Origin: Halicephalobus mephisto
Lineage: Eukaryota > Nematoda > Chromadorea > Rhabditida > Panagrolaimidae
Reading direction: 5' to 3'
DNA length: 64,000 bases
Assembly: GCA_009193035.1 (NCBI GenBank)
Contig: SWDT01000018.1
Location: 1-64,000, forward strand
This document shows positions 1 to 9,985 of the stretch, piece by piece. Within the stretch, counting starts at the first letter, position 1. The number at the start of each line of letters is the position of its first letter. The notes under the pieces are model-generated. The model did not search any database, was not told where the DNA came from, and worked only from the letters and a program-made list of their open reading frames with translations. The translations under genes were made by a program, and so were the position numbers.

Positions 1-2047
1 TCTATTTTCTAATTTTAGTTACCGAAGACAGCAAATCAAGAAAGCTAAATGAAGCTCTGGAAGATCGCCTTTATCGCAACTTGACAAACCCCATAAAAGC
101 AAGACTGGGTTCCACAGTGAACGCTCACTTCAAATCGAAGCACTCAATTCAACGAAGATGACTCTGGAGAGTATGTCGGAATCAAGAATTACAACTACTC
201 TTTACTTCCGACATGAACCTGTAGCAGCACGAAAGTTCCAGACCAAATGGTCCTCCAAGAGAAAGATTACGAAGAACTCCGAAAGGTCTTTAGAAATCTT
301 CGAAACACTAATCAAAAGCAGTTTAGATGACCCGAATGGACTCTGACAACTGCAACCGCTTCTTGGATTATGTTTGGATGGTCCTCAGGTTGTTCGCCAT
401 TTGGAAGTACTGTAGTCGAGGGTCATTGAAAGACGTCATCGCTAAAGGGATCCTACAACATGGACGCCTTCTTCGTCCTCTCCATCATTGAGGACTAATC
501 TCCGACGGACTCAGCTACATCCACTCCACAGAACTTCCTTCAATTCCACGGCCGTCTGACCTCGAGAAGAACTGTGTGGTGGATGACAGATGGGTTGTCA
601 ATTGAGTGACTTTGGATGTGACAAATTCTACGCCAAGAAAGAAACGAAGAATGGGTGTGGATCTGTCTTTATATAACAATACATGATTCATTTCAGATTA
701 TCTGTGGATGGCTCCAGAATGATTGAGAGCGCTTTCTCTGTAGGGACCAAGGCTGGGGATTTTATAGCTTTGCAATTATCTTCCAGTGAAGTTCTCACAA
801 GGAAATCCCTTTGACTATGAAAACCGAGCGGCTGGTGTGGATTGGTATTTCCATTACTGTTCTAATAACTTTCATTCCTATCTTTTTTAGAATTGCTTTA
901 CTTGATCAAAGAAGGAGGAGTAGCTCCAATAGACCAAACTGAACGATATCGACATCCCTGATCTGAATCCAGCTGTCCTTCATCTGATTCGGGACTGCTG
1001 GCAGGAGGACCTGATAACGACCGACATCAACCAAGTCAAGACCCTGATGAGGTCTATGAGCGGAAAGAACCAGAATCTCATGGACCATATCTTCAGCATG
1101 GTTGAGCAGTACGCGGACAACCTGGCTGAGCGAATCGCCGAAAGAACCAAGGAACTCGTCGAAGAGAAAAAAAGAAGTGATGTCCTGCTCTACCGAATGC
1201 TCCCAAAGTTTGTTTCACTGGTCGATTCATTTAGTAATGGTTGTTTCAGACAAGTGGCTGACAATCTCAAAGTTGGGAAATCAGTGGAACCAGAGAACTT
1301 CGAGTGTGTGACTGTGTTCTTCTCCGACGTAGTCCAGTTCACCAATCTCGCAAGCAAATGCAGTCCTCTCCAAGTCGTCAGTCTGCTCAACGATCTGTAC
1401 TCCCTGTTCGACGGCTGCATCGAATCCTATGATGTCTACAAGGTGGAGACCATCGGAGACGGCTACATGTGTGTCTCCGGTCTGCCTCATCGGAATGGAA
1501 ACGAACATGCGAAAGAGATTGCCAATCTGTCTCTGGTTCTGGTAGAAGCAATCAAGTCCTTTAGAATCCCCCACTTGCCCTCTGAAAGAGTAAATATCAG
1601 AGTCGGGGCTCACACCGGGCCTTGTACAGCTGGGGTCGTCGGGTTGACGATGCCTAGATACTGTCTCTTCGGAGACACAGTCAACATAGCCAGCAGAATG
1701 GAGAGCAACGGCAAACGTGAGTTGAATATTTATCCCGGAATTTCAACCTTAATTCGATCTTTGCAGCCGGAAAGATTCACATTTCTCCGGAATTGAACAA
1801 CTTCCTACATATGTTGGGAGGGTTCATTACTGAAGCCAGAGGAGAAGTGATCATCAAAGGCAAGGGTGTGATGGAGACCTTCTGGCTCGTCTCCAGAATC
1901 GACAATGGTTTCGCTAGTGGGAGAACGGACCGTATAGAAGCGGATTCTGACCACATGTTCTTCGAGAGAACGGATAAGAATCGAATGACCAACACGAGCT
2001 CCATGTACAAGGATTTCATCGACAAAACAGCCGTCGAAGAATTCTAA
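1..2047 (+). pseudogene. Receptor guanylyl cyclase (gcy family), 3' portion, kinase-homology region decayed
   Basis: Receptor guanylyl cyclases are membrane proteins with a ligand ectodomain, one TM segment, a kinase-homology domain and a C-terminal cyclase making cGMP; nematodes use many in chemosensory neurons. The window opens in an intron; an acceptor at about 18 leads into a kinase-homology-like frame (YRRQQIKKAK) that hits a stop, and the homology then jumps frames repeatedly. Recognisable pieces are DSGEYVGIKNYNYSLL near 165, KDYEELRKVFRNLRN near 265, YCSRGSLKDVIAKG near 410, LSYIHSTE near 505, CVVDDRWVVN near 570, YLWMAPE near 700, LLYLIKEGGVAPIDQTERY near 895 and IRDCWQED near 985. 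At least six frame changes or stops separate them. The cyclase part from 1047 is open. Either this is a dying gene with a preserved 3' end, or the 5' part contains sequence errors. The ectodomain lies upstream of the window. Confidence 0.75.
1047..2047 (+). CDS. Guanylate cyclase catalytic domain, intact two-exon part of the gcy gene
   Basis: Exons 1047-1716 and 1767-2047 join over a 50-bp intron (gtgagt...ttgcag) and read continuously to a TAA. The join restores the typical MESNGKPGKIHISPELNNFL; the unspliced frame would stop. Order of elements: dimerisation coiled-coil (ADNLAERIAERTKELVEEKK), then the class III cyclase core. Visible catalytic features are the first metal-binding Asp in FFSDVVQFTNLA, the second in VETIGDGY, the cysteine and following loop of YCLFGDTVNIASRME, and the conserved Arg in that loop, so nothing essential is missing. 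The C-terminal tail continues about 70 residues past the core. 1047 is only where the frame opens, not a biological start; the reading belongs to the larger decayed gene beginning at or before position 1. Product if made: cGMP-forming cyclase domain. Confidence 0.7.
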
Positions 2048-2236
2048 TCTATAATTATAACTTACCACAACTCAGTTATTTGGATTTCACATTATTTGGC
2101 ACTCAAGTATACCGAAATATGAAGTAGAAGTTAGTGATCATATGATTTATGTAAAAGAATTATTGTTAAATTTTCGGACTTAATGTAAACTTTGTTTATT
2201 GGAAGTAATAATATTTTTATTTTTATAGAAAACTAA

Positions 2237-2479
2237 TCGCTGCTTAATGAGCAGAGAGAAGAATTCTACAGTAATCTCCATAAGCTTCTGGAAGAGTATG
2301 ATGTCGGTTTGATAAGCGTAATAAACAGATTAAAATGGAATTGGGATAGAAAAAGGACGAAAAGGACTTTGTGGGAAAATAGATTATCAGTTGTAAATGA
2401 AACCTTAAGAATACCAGATGACTTTGTTGATGCAAGAAATTACTTCTTGAAAATACTTTCCTCCAAAATGATAAAGTAG
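2237..2479 (+). CDS. Short open fragment, unknown protein (possible exon remnant)
   Basis: An 81-codon open stretch follows an intron-like acceptor (atttttatag, ending at 2228) but has a stop at 2234-2236 between the acceptor and the frame, and no ATG near its start. The encoded peptide is charged and helical in character (EQREEFYSNLHKLLEEYDVG, later KWNWDRKRTKRTLWENR). It lies just past the end of the guanylyl cyclase. I do not recognise it. It could be a remnant of an AT-rich gene family or a chance frame. Confidence 0.2.
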   Translation, partial: SLLNEQREEFYSNLHKLLEEYDVGLISVINRLKWNWDRKRTKRTLWENRLSVVNETLRIPDDFVDARNYFLKILSSKMIK

Positions 2480-3913
2480 AAATTATTTTCACCAAACTTG
2501 GTTTACAAAAAAGTACCGTTAGATATATGCATAATTACTCGAATTAAAGTTGACATTAATCAGCGCTTGATCCAACATAATTCTAGTCATTAGTATTGCA
2601 GGGAAAAGGCTGGGACCCGTGATGGAAGTTCCCTGTATCAGTGTGAAATTTGAAATCTGGAGATTCCTCTTGTACCCGCGAGTTCTAACCGTGTTTCATT
2701 CCCTTCATGGTAGTTGCAAACCAAAGAGAGCCTCAGTCTAACCAAGGCGGACTCGGACTGACTTTCACTCTTATTTTGGTTCTGGAATGGGTGTCTTGAA
2801 ATACAGACTGATTGGGCGGTGTCCTAGCGCTGTCGTGTGCGTCTTCAATTGGCTGAGTGGCATTCTTCGTCCTTGTACTACCATATGACAAGATTCCAGA
2901 ATCACAGAAAGAAGACCATCATGTAGGATTTTTGCGATGGATGTAAACAGCCCAATCCGAGGATAATCCGATGAAACATAATCAGAACGAATATTAAGTG
3001 TATGGAAGAGAAGACCGTAAGTTCGTTTTAGAAGTATGTTTGCTTTGTTAGATTTTAATTCCAGTGATTAATATTTCCGACCTAGTGTTTTTGTACAATT
3101 GAGTACAAAAATAGAAAATTAAGAGGACGATTATCTATGACGAAGTTATAGATTTTCCGTGTTTTCGTGTTAGGACCACAGATTTCTTAGTGATTGGAAT
3201 CATTCATTTCTGATCGTTGTTACTTAGTTATTTCAATATATTTTACAATTTCTCCCATCTCCATACCTAGTACTAATCATTCAAGCGCATTTTGGCAGGA
3301 AAACTCAATGTATGCCCTTGTTATCATAGATTTATTGAGTTGCAAAATAATGAATGCTTTGCAGTAAAGCTCCATATATCAACTTGAGTCCAGTTGAAAA
3401 TCACGTCTACTGACTAAACTTGATTAGCCGCTAGTGAATCCTGTCTGTCTGAATCAAGGGCTTAGGAAACGCTCAAAGTATAAAATCATGAACTTAACGA
3501 TGTTGGTCGTTCATTCTTGATCACTAATAAGTACTAGGTAAAATGATCAGTTGTTCAGAGCCCCTATAATTACCTTGTTGCAATTACGGCAATTGATAGA
3601 TCTGGGAGATTTCCTTTAAAATCTTGATAAGGTACATTGTAGCTCATAGGTGGGGGCAAATCTAGTGGTACTGATGTGGAAAGTGATCCTTTTCGATTTC
3701 CGAATGTTCCATCGTAAAGGACATAAAAAGTAAATTTCCATCTGTGATTCGAAAAACCTTAATAATGGTTGGAAATAAAACTTGAATGGTGCTAATACGA
3801 AAACAATAAATCTACGTCCCTATTTCGGGTGAACTGAGCCGTGAGCAGTCGTCATCGCACTGAATTAGTGGTATTTGATTTCAAAGCTTTGGTTTCAAGG
3901 GAAAAAAGGAAAC
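2480..3913. other. Intergenic, no supported gene
   Basis: Mixed-composition sequence between the guanylyl cyclase region and the tRNA gene. No open frame of useful length, no repeat array and no recognisable RNA gene was seen. Confidence 0.5.
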
Positions 3914-3998
3914 TCCGGCCAACCGGATTCGAACCAGTGACCTAAGGATGTCCGCGTAACTCTACAGTCCTCCGCTCTACCAACTGAGCTATGGCCGG
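3914..3998 (-). tRNA. tRNA-Tyr (GTA anticodon) with a short intron
   Basis: Read on the minus strand, the acceptor stem CCGGCCA pairs with TGGCCGG, followed by discriminator A. The D arm is GCTC AGTTGGTA GAGC. The anticodon stem GAGGA pairs with TCCTT around loop CTGTAG/A, giving anticodon GTA. The T arm is ACTGG TTCGAAT CCGGT. A 12-nt insertion lies directly 3' of the anticodon, between positions 37 and 38, the usual place for tRNA introns; eukaryotic tRNA-Tyr(GTA) genes normally carry one. Length is 85 nt including the intron. CCA is not encoded, as expected for a eukaryote. Confidence 0.93.
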
Positions 3999-4574
3999 GC
4001 GTTCGGGAAGTTGCCAGCTGACTTTATGAATATGTGCTAAAATGACTGGTTTTTTTAAAAGGAAAATGTGATTATAATTTTGTTTGAAGTTTTTTCTTTT
4101 TAAGTAATTTCTTTCTTATTTAATTGATATATTAAAGAAATTTAACTAGCGAAAAAAGTTGTGTAAAATAAATATTACGAAATAAAAAAGAGCGACTATG
4201 GAAACGGAAGGTTGTCTCTTGTCCTTTCCCGGTTCCGCGGCGTCGTCGGTTGTGGTTAAATTTTCCCTAGAGTTTTTGTATCGCAATTAATAAGCTTAAA
4301 TAAATAAAAATATCTCTTTACTCAACTAAGATAAAAATAATCGGAACACTTGAATATCCACGACTAAAGATTACTTTCGGAAATTTAGTAAACAGATTTT
4401 CTAGAATAATTTTGCATCGAGAAAACCTTCTTAAAATACACTTTAACAGAGGATTAATATATGATTTCTCGAAAAACTACATCTAATCCAAAATATTGAA
4501 TAATGAAAACAAATTATTTAAAATTAAATTTAAAAAATGACGTCATGATTTTCAACTTTTATTTTTCACTTTTT
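3999..4574. other. AT-rich intergenic stretch
   Basis: No open frame or repeat array. One short GC-rich patch near 4196-4260 interrupts an otherwise AT-rich spacer. It includes the 3' flank of the minus-strand gene that begins at 4575. Confidence 0.4.
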
Positions 4575-5351
4575 TCAAACGACATATTTGAAAACGTCTA
4601 ATCCACAGATATGTTTGTCAAACGACAATTTTAATAAAAAACGAACAAAGTCCTGTTCTTGTCTGTACATGTGGGAGATGATGCAGCTCAGAAGTGCCCA
4701 CTTTCCCTCTGGACCTCCACCGACGGCCCGAACTCGGAGATAATTCTCCTTCACGGTCTCCCATTGCTCTGGGTACTCATCCCTTATCGAACCCTCCACG
4801 GACTTTGTGAAGAGACTGCGGTGCTCGGGGCCTCCGAACACCCGACTGCCTCCCAGCTCCCTCAACTGCCAGATCCCGAAGGCGATAGTCGTCTCTGTGC
4901 CGTCCACCCACCGGAATCTGTCGTTCACGAACTCGATTCTGTCTTTCGGAAGGGAGTAGATCCAGTCCAGCAACATCGCATGCACGTGGGAGCCGTCGTT
5001 CTCCTCCAAGTCGGCGATGACTTCGGGTTTGATTCTCCGGAAAGAAAGCTGCGCTTCGGGGAAGTCGGCATCCGCCGCGAGTTCAACGGCCTTCACCAGA
5101 GGGTGTTCCGTGCAGCGCCCCTGGGGACAACCAGCGAAGGGCCGATCCGGATTCGGGTGCAATTCGGCGGCGAAGAACCTAATCAAGTTGAAGAACCATC
5201 CGATGGGACGAATCTCCTCGAGCATTAAAGCCCCGAACATCTCCTTCTCCTTGATTGCGTAATAGGCAGTGGTGTAGGCGACTTCACGGTGAGGGTGGCT
5301 CGTCTGGACATCCTGGTGCTGGACTCTGTTGAGGTAATCCCGGTACCCGCT
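4575..5351 (-). CDS. Hypothetical protein, 3' exon of about 259 codons
   Basis: The frame runs 259 codons to a TGA at 4575-4577, from an acceptor CTCCTTTCAG at 5352-5361. The frame remains open upstream to 5408 and beyond but without an ATG, so the true start is probably in an upstream exon I could not fix. No signal peptide or TM segment is visible. The protein is soluble-looking and rich in aromatic and charged residues; notable stretches are CPQGRCTEHPLVKAVELA, HVHAMLLDWIYSLPKDRIEF and the C-terminal SCIISHMYRQEQDFVRFLLK. I do not recognise the family. The exon is markedly GC-rich, like the adjacent module gene at 5.8-8.1 kb and unlike most of the window. An antisense frame across the same bases looks like a composition shadow. 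Confidence 0.55.
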   Translation of the reverse strand, partial: SGYRDYLNRVQHQDVQTSHPHREVAYTTAYYAIKEKEMFGALMLEEIRPIGWFFNLIRFFAAELHPNPDRPFAGCPQGRCTEHPLVKAVELAADADFPEAQLSFRRIKPEVIADLEENDGSHVHAMLLDWIYSLPKDRIEFVNDRFRWVDGTETTIAFGIWQLRELGGSRVFGGPEHRSLFTKSVEGSIRDEYPEQWETVKENYLRVRAVGGGPEGKWALLSCIISHMYRQEQDFVRFLLKLSFDKHICGLDVFKYVV

Positions 5352-5785
5352 CTGAAAGGAGAAAATCGATTTCCGTCCCTTGTTTGTCCGTCCCCACTTC
5401 GATGTCACTTTGCTCCCCAGGGTCCGTCCCCCGCGCTCCGTCCTAGTTTCTTTCAGAGTGCGTGCCTGCTGGCTGTGCGACAGTTGCTCCCCAGTGACAC
5501 TGCGCCCCTGCCCGAGGCTGCTTTATTCCGCTTCCTATTCATTTCTGGCGACTGCATTAGCTCGATGTACCCGCAAAACCTGGGGATTGATTCGAAGGGA
5601 TAAGTCCCGGAACCAGCGTGAGTTGGAGTGACTGTCCCTTGGATAGTCGGTGAGAAGTATTTAGAATATCCCATAAAATTGACAGAACTCGCTACTTTGT
5701 GGTTATTTATGACCTACTTGCAGATTCCGTGTTTGCCCGGCACTCTGTTACGAAATCCATATATGAAAGTCGTTTTCAGACAATG

Positions 5786-6867
5786 ACCGAGTTCCCGGTC
5801 TCCCAGACGACTCTGACCAGAAGCGGGAGGGAGTCCTACTGCTACGACTCCAAGGTCCATCCGGGTGTTACCTACACCTTCATTGTGAAGGACACCACCA
5901 GAAAGAGCTGAAGTTGTGCTGTGCCGCCTGCACCAAGGTGAAGAGGAAGATCCCTTCCCTGAAAGCCCCGATCATCTACATGGCCAACGAGACCACCTTC
6001 GACCGGGATCGGACGGCTTGAACCATTTGTGCACTTTGGGTCCGGCGAGCTGAGGGAGAGGCCCAGGAGGCCGTGATGGTGGAGGACGGGGACACTCCTC
6101 CGTCCACTTCCATCCCCACGGCCGAGGGGTTCCCCGTCTCCGAGTGACTCTGGCCGGAGGCAAGGAAGAGGCCTACTGCTACGACTCCAGGACCCATCCC
6201 GGAGTCACCTACGTCTTCATCGTGAAGGACGTGTCGGGGAGGGGGACGGAGCTGGTCTGCAGTGCCTGTTGAAGATGAGAAGAGCATCCCTCGGCCAAAG
6301 TCCGAACCTCCACTTGCTGAGTACTTTGTGTTCGACCGGGACCCCGACGGACTCAGCCACCTGTGCACCAGGGAGCTGACAGGGCGCAGGACGTGCCGGA
6401 CACGGAGGACTTGAAAGTGGAAGGGGACAGTACGGGGGAATCCATCTTCGACGTCATAGAAAAGCTGGCTTCGGGCGGCGAATCGTCGCCGAGGCGTCCA
6501 GCACCTACGCGACGGAGGTGAGTTGCCCGCTCGGGGTGCACATGAAGCCGCTTTGCAGACCCCCTCGTCCGTCTACCCGGTCTCCCGGATCGAGATGACC
6601 CGCTCGAACCGGAAGAACTACCAGTACGACTCCAGGGTGCACGAGGCCGTGACCTACGTGTTCACCGTGAAGGAGCACAAGCAGAGCAAGCTGAAGCTGG
6701 AGTGCTCCGGGTGCAAGAGAGCCAAGAGGACGATCAGGAACGGCAGGATCCCCATCATCTATCCGACGAGTCCACCTTCGACCGGGACCCCGACGCCATC
6801 AACCACATCTGTGTGGCTCTGCTGGCGAACACGTCGGCCCTGTCTCAGGCCCAGGCCCTTGTGGAGT
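5786..6867 (+). pseudogene. Decayed modules 1-3 of a tandem CxxC...HxC module gene
   Basis: Three repeat modules related to those at 6984-7890 are recognisable but broken. Module 1 starts FPVSQTTLTRSGRESYCYDS at 5793 and shifts frame after VKDTTRKS; the continuation KLCCAACTKVKRK then IIYMANETTFDRD is in another frame and meets a stop at its HxC end. Module 2 starts near 6130 (FPVS, then EEAYCYDSRTHPGVTYVF) with a stop in its first residues and later stops around CSAC. Module 3 starts YPVSRIEMTRSNRKNYQYDS at 6574 and is open through CSGCKRAKR to IPIIYP. A small deletion near 6763 then changes frame to DESTFDRDPDAINHICVALL. The end of module 3 splices cleanly into the intact downstream part, so this was one long gene. 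At least four independent lesions make a functional full-length product unlikely. Confidence 0.65.
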
Positions 6868-6906
6868 AAGTGGACGAGATAAGTGCGAACTAATCCCCCG
6901 TTGCAG

Positions 6907-8089
6907 CGCCGTGCTGGGAAACCTGCAAGGAGAAGAGCCGGTATGTGACTAATACGACGCTTCTCACATCACACTCGTTTCAGAGGACCTATCCGGTGTC
7001 CCGTGTTCAGGAGATACAGGGCAAGAACAGCATCTACTACTACGACTCCCAGACCCGCCCGGACGTCACCTTCGTCTTCCGTGTGAAGCAGAAGAGGAAA
7101 AACTCCATCATGCTGGACTGCAGAGGCTGTCGGAAGGCCAAGACCAACATCGGCGGACGGATCCCCGTCCTGAACCTGGTGGGGGACGAGTTCGACCGCG
7201 ACCCGGACAAGCTGGAGCACATCTGCCTGATCCCTGGCGCCATTCGGTGAGTGTTGGTGTGACGCCCAGTACGGAGCGAGTGTTTCAGCCCCGATCGTCC
7301 CAAACGACCTCCCGCAGCACCCGTCCCGGTCAGGAAACCACCCCTGGTCCCGTTCCCGGTGTCGCGAGTGGAGCAGACCTCGAGACTCGCCAATGCGTAC
7401 GTCTACGAGTCCCTCCGACACCCCGGGAAGAGCTTCACCTTCCACGTCAAGGAGAACATGGGTTGGAAGCTGAAACTGAACTGTGCCAGCTGCAAGAACC
7501 GGGTGGTCAGGACGGAGGACGGCAAGGTCCCGGTTCTCTACCTGGTCGACGACATGTTCGACAGGAACCCCGACGAGCTCAACCATGTATGCGTCCAGGA
7601 GTTGGACGAACCGGAGTACGTCCCGGTAGTCGAGGAGTGCCCCGTCGGGGTCTGTTCTTCGAGGAAGAAGAGCTGCAAGAGGGTCTACAAGTATGAGTCC
7701 AAGGTCCATCCGGACCTGGTGTTCTGCTTCGAAGTGAAGGAGGTGCTGATCGACGGCCGCATGAGGCTGGACTGCTCCGAGTGCAGGGCCGTCAAGGCGT
7801 CCCGGGGAGGACGGCTCCCGATAATCAGTCTGGTCGACGGCAAGTTCGACAAGGACCCGGACAAGTTGGTCCACATCTGTCTCCCCGAGCACCTGAGGAC
7901 GACTCAGACGTCTGCTAGCACGAGTCACGTCGAGTCAAGAGATCAGGACGACGAAGACAAGGCCAAGGACGAGTCCGGTGAAATCGAGTGAGTTTTCAGT
8001 TTCCGCGAAAGTTATGAGAATCCAGTTCCAGTGCTTCTGAGCTACTGGACATGATATTCAGACAGTTCTCCGACACTCCCGCGGCGTGA
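6907..8089 (+). CDS. Tandem CxxC...HxC zinc-binding-like module protein, intact 3' part (modules 4-6)
   Basis: Exons 6907-6940, 6984-7246, 7289-7987 and 8032-8089 join in frame over 42-44-bp introns (gtatgt/ttcag, gtgagt/ttcag, gtgagt/ttccag). The last join turns an immediate stop at 7989 into the tail DASELLDMIFRQFSDTPAA ending at a TGA. It holds three modules of about 80 residues starting YPVSRV, FPVSRV and the CSSRKKSCKRVYKYES segment. Each shows an aromatic-rich strand, CxxC (CRGC, CASC, CSEC), a basic segment, a PVL/PII strand, an acidic FDxxPDxL motif and HxC (HICL, HVCV, HICL). The spacing suggests a four-ligand zinc site. It resembles FLYWCH-type fingers in being an aromatic-rich C2HC module, but I cannot assign it to that family. 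A Pro-rich linker separates modules 4 and 5, and the C-terminus is acidic. The 5' end belongs to the decayed modules upstream. GC-rich. Confidence 0.6.
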
Positions 8090-8105
8090 CATCGTTTGTA
8101 CTTAC

Positions 8106-8360
8106 GACAAAACTGGAACCAACCGTGCTGCTCAAGTTCCTCTGAACACCGATCCTCTTCAATTCCCTGGTCAGAATGCAGTCCCCATCAGAGACCTTGG
8201 CAGATGCCATCAACTTCTCTTTGTAGAACTTGATCCTCTGGGCGTTCTGGTGATCACAGTGTTTGAAGTACTCCGGGTCAGTGACTTTGATTGATGTTGC
8301 AGTGGAATAGGAGAGCTGGGGGAGACAAAGGAAGAAGACGAGCAGCGGTTTCATGGTCAT
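8106..8360 (-). CDS. Small secreted protein, copy 1 of a duplicated pair
   Basis: From ATG at 8360 (or a second ATG at 8354) the frame encodes a clear signal peptide, MKPLLVFFLCLPQLSYSTA. A charged mature part follows with two cysteines, in KHCDHQ and DGDC. After SSTVGSSFV there is a strong donor (gtaagt at 8100-8105). The frame continues open past it to 8058, so the 3' end is uncertain: either a further exon follows or the protein ends shortly after. It converges tail-to-tail with the module gene ending at 8089. The signal-peptide segment and 5' flank are almost identical to the gene at 9661-9825, but the mature parts differ. Function unknown; presumably secreted. Confidence 0.5.
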
Positions 8361-8520
8361 GGTGAAGGACTGAAACAGTTGTGTTACTTGCTGCATTTCA
8401 TTTGGTTCAAGTGCAGGTTAGGCGGTTTATTGTGTTCAGAACGGGAATAAAATTATGACAATTTCGACTTGTTTCAATTCTGCAACAACCAGAACCGATC
8501 TGCGGACATCGTTTTGGAGA
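8296..8520 (-). repeat. Duplicated block, copy 1 (signal-peptide segment plus 5' flank)
   Basis: About 225 bp here is nearly identical to 9763-9985 in the same orientation. It covers the signal-peptide coding part of a secreted-peptide gene and about 160 bp upstream, including the promoter side. Only a handful of substitutions and one indel separate the copies, indicating a recent duplication. Homology ends abruptly after the codons for STAT. Confidence 0.85.
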
Positions 8521-9660
8521 TTTATCGGAATATTTAGTCTCACGAGAAGAGGAGTAATGTAAGGGCTAAAACAAAAATCAACCTAATTAAAATAAAATAG
8601 AAATTAAATTTGATAAAGACTGAGTAGTCGGGGAAGAGTGAGAAAGGTCGCTACAAAATGAAAATTCCACTTTTGCAAGAAATTAGGAATTATAGTTTCT
8701 CTTCTGTACATTTCATTAGACCTTTGGTAACTTTCATCATGAAAAGCAACTGATGAAATCCGAAGAGAAGCTGTCACAAGTCCACGAAAACAAAAACAGA
8801 CCGGATGTACTCAGGAACAGAGAGTAAAATGATGTTCGAATAAGGAACGTTAAAAGAAGTCAATTTCTCTTTCGACAGACAGTTGATCAACATATTTTCT
8901 ACCATTTCCACTTGCAAGTATCCTACTTCCATCTTCATCTCCTCTTATGCTGGAAAGTTAATATTCATGATATAATATGCACTTAAAAAAGTCTACATTT
9001 CCCCTTTTTGACGATGAATAGCAGTAAAGACTGAGTTGTCGGTTCCTAGCTGATTCAAGTTAGAGATTAAACTGAATTAATTCGATTCGAAAACAGACAA
9101 GTACATAAGGATGAAAATTCAGGATTTAGTCTGCCTAAACTTGCAGACCAAATATCCGTCACTCGAAAAATGATGAAAGAGAACAATAATGGTGCAGTTG
9201 CTTTATTACTCTCTTTAACACTTTGGGATTAAAGCTCAATTTTCTACATAGATTAACCCAAGTATGATAAAGTATCGTATGATCTACTATAGCTTTATGT
9301 GTTCGCTTTATCTCAAGTTTCCCACGGATAATTAACGTTAGGCGTGGCTGCATTTCCCAAGGGTCAGGTGCAAATCGATTAAGAGGTCTGTTTATGTAAT
9401 AATTTTTAATAAGAATATTGTTCTATTCCGTTTAACTGAAGTTTTGCAATACTCAGAATGCACTTAATGCTTTTTCTCTTATGATTGCAAAATCTATACG
9501 ATAGAAGATAATTAATAATTAAATTTATATAATCTAACCAAAATCTACTACAGGAGTAATATCATTAAATAACGTATGACCAGCTTGAAATGAATTTTAT
9601 ATTTCGAAGACGTGTCAAGTAGAAAGATTTTAACTTTTAGGCCAATTATTGTAAATATAT
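8521..9660. other. Intergenic spacer between duplicated peptide genes
   Basis: No supported gene. AT-rich, with no tandem array or inverted repeat recognised. Short frames present, for example on the minus strand near 9159-9353, show no signal peptide or family features. Confidence 0.45.
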
Positions 9661-9825
9661 TCAAACTAAATGATTATTAAAGATAAGATTCAAGCGTTTA
9701 GCTGTGATTTCCACATGAACAAAAGTCATATCGTCTTCATCACGGTCTTCAAGGACTTTTGTTGCAGTGGAATAGGAGAGCTGGGGGAGACAAAGGAAGA
9801 AGACGAGTAGCGGTTTCATGGTCAT
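9661..9825 (-). CDS. Small secreted protein, copy 2 of the duplicated pair
   Basis: 54 codons from ATG at 9825 to a TAA. The signal peptide is identical to that of copy 1 (MKPLLVFFLCLPQLSYSTA). It is followed by a different, short acidic mature part (KVLEDRDEDDMTFVHVEITA) with no cysteine. Two readings are possible: the duplication captured only the first coding segment and landed in front of unrelated sequence, giving a chimeric peptide, or this is a truncated copy on its way to being lost. No splice donor like that of copy 1 is obvious. The shared 5' flank suggests both copies have the same promoter. Confidence 0.4.
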   Translation of the reverse strand: MTMKPLLVFFLCLPQLSYSTATKVLEDRDEDDMTFVHVEITAKRLNLIFNNHLV

Positions 9826-9985
9826 GGTGAAGGACTGAAACAGTTGTGTTAACTTGCTGCATTTCATTTGGTTCAAGTGCAGGTTAGATGGTTTATTGTG
9901 TTCAGAACGGGAATAAAATTATGACAATTTCGACTTGTTTCAATTCTGCAACAACCAGAACCGATCTGCGAACATCGTTTGGGCG
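9763..9985 (-). repeat. Duplicated block, copy 2
   Basis: Second member of the near-identical pair with 8296-8520, same orientation, about 1.47 kb away. It carries the signal-peptide segment and upstream flank. Confidence 0.85.

Noticed and set aside
4659..5228. 189-codon plus-strand frame opposite the hypothetical gene at 4575-5351
   Set aside because: GC-rich antisense shadow; it lacks splice sites and family features, while the opposite frame has an acceptor and soluble-protein character.
6969..7928. 319-codon minus-strand frame opposite the CxxC...HxC module gene
   Set aside because: The sense strand has spliced, repeated zinc-ligand modules. The antisense frame has no start context or splice signals and is expected from the GC-rich codon composition.
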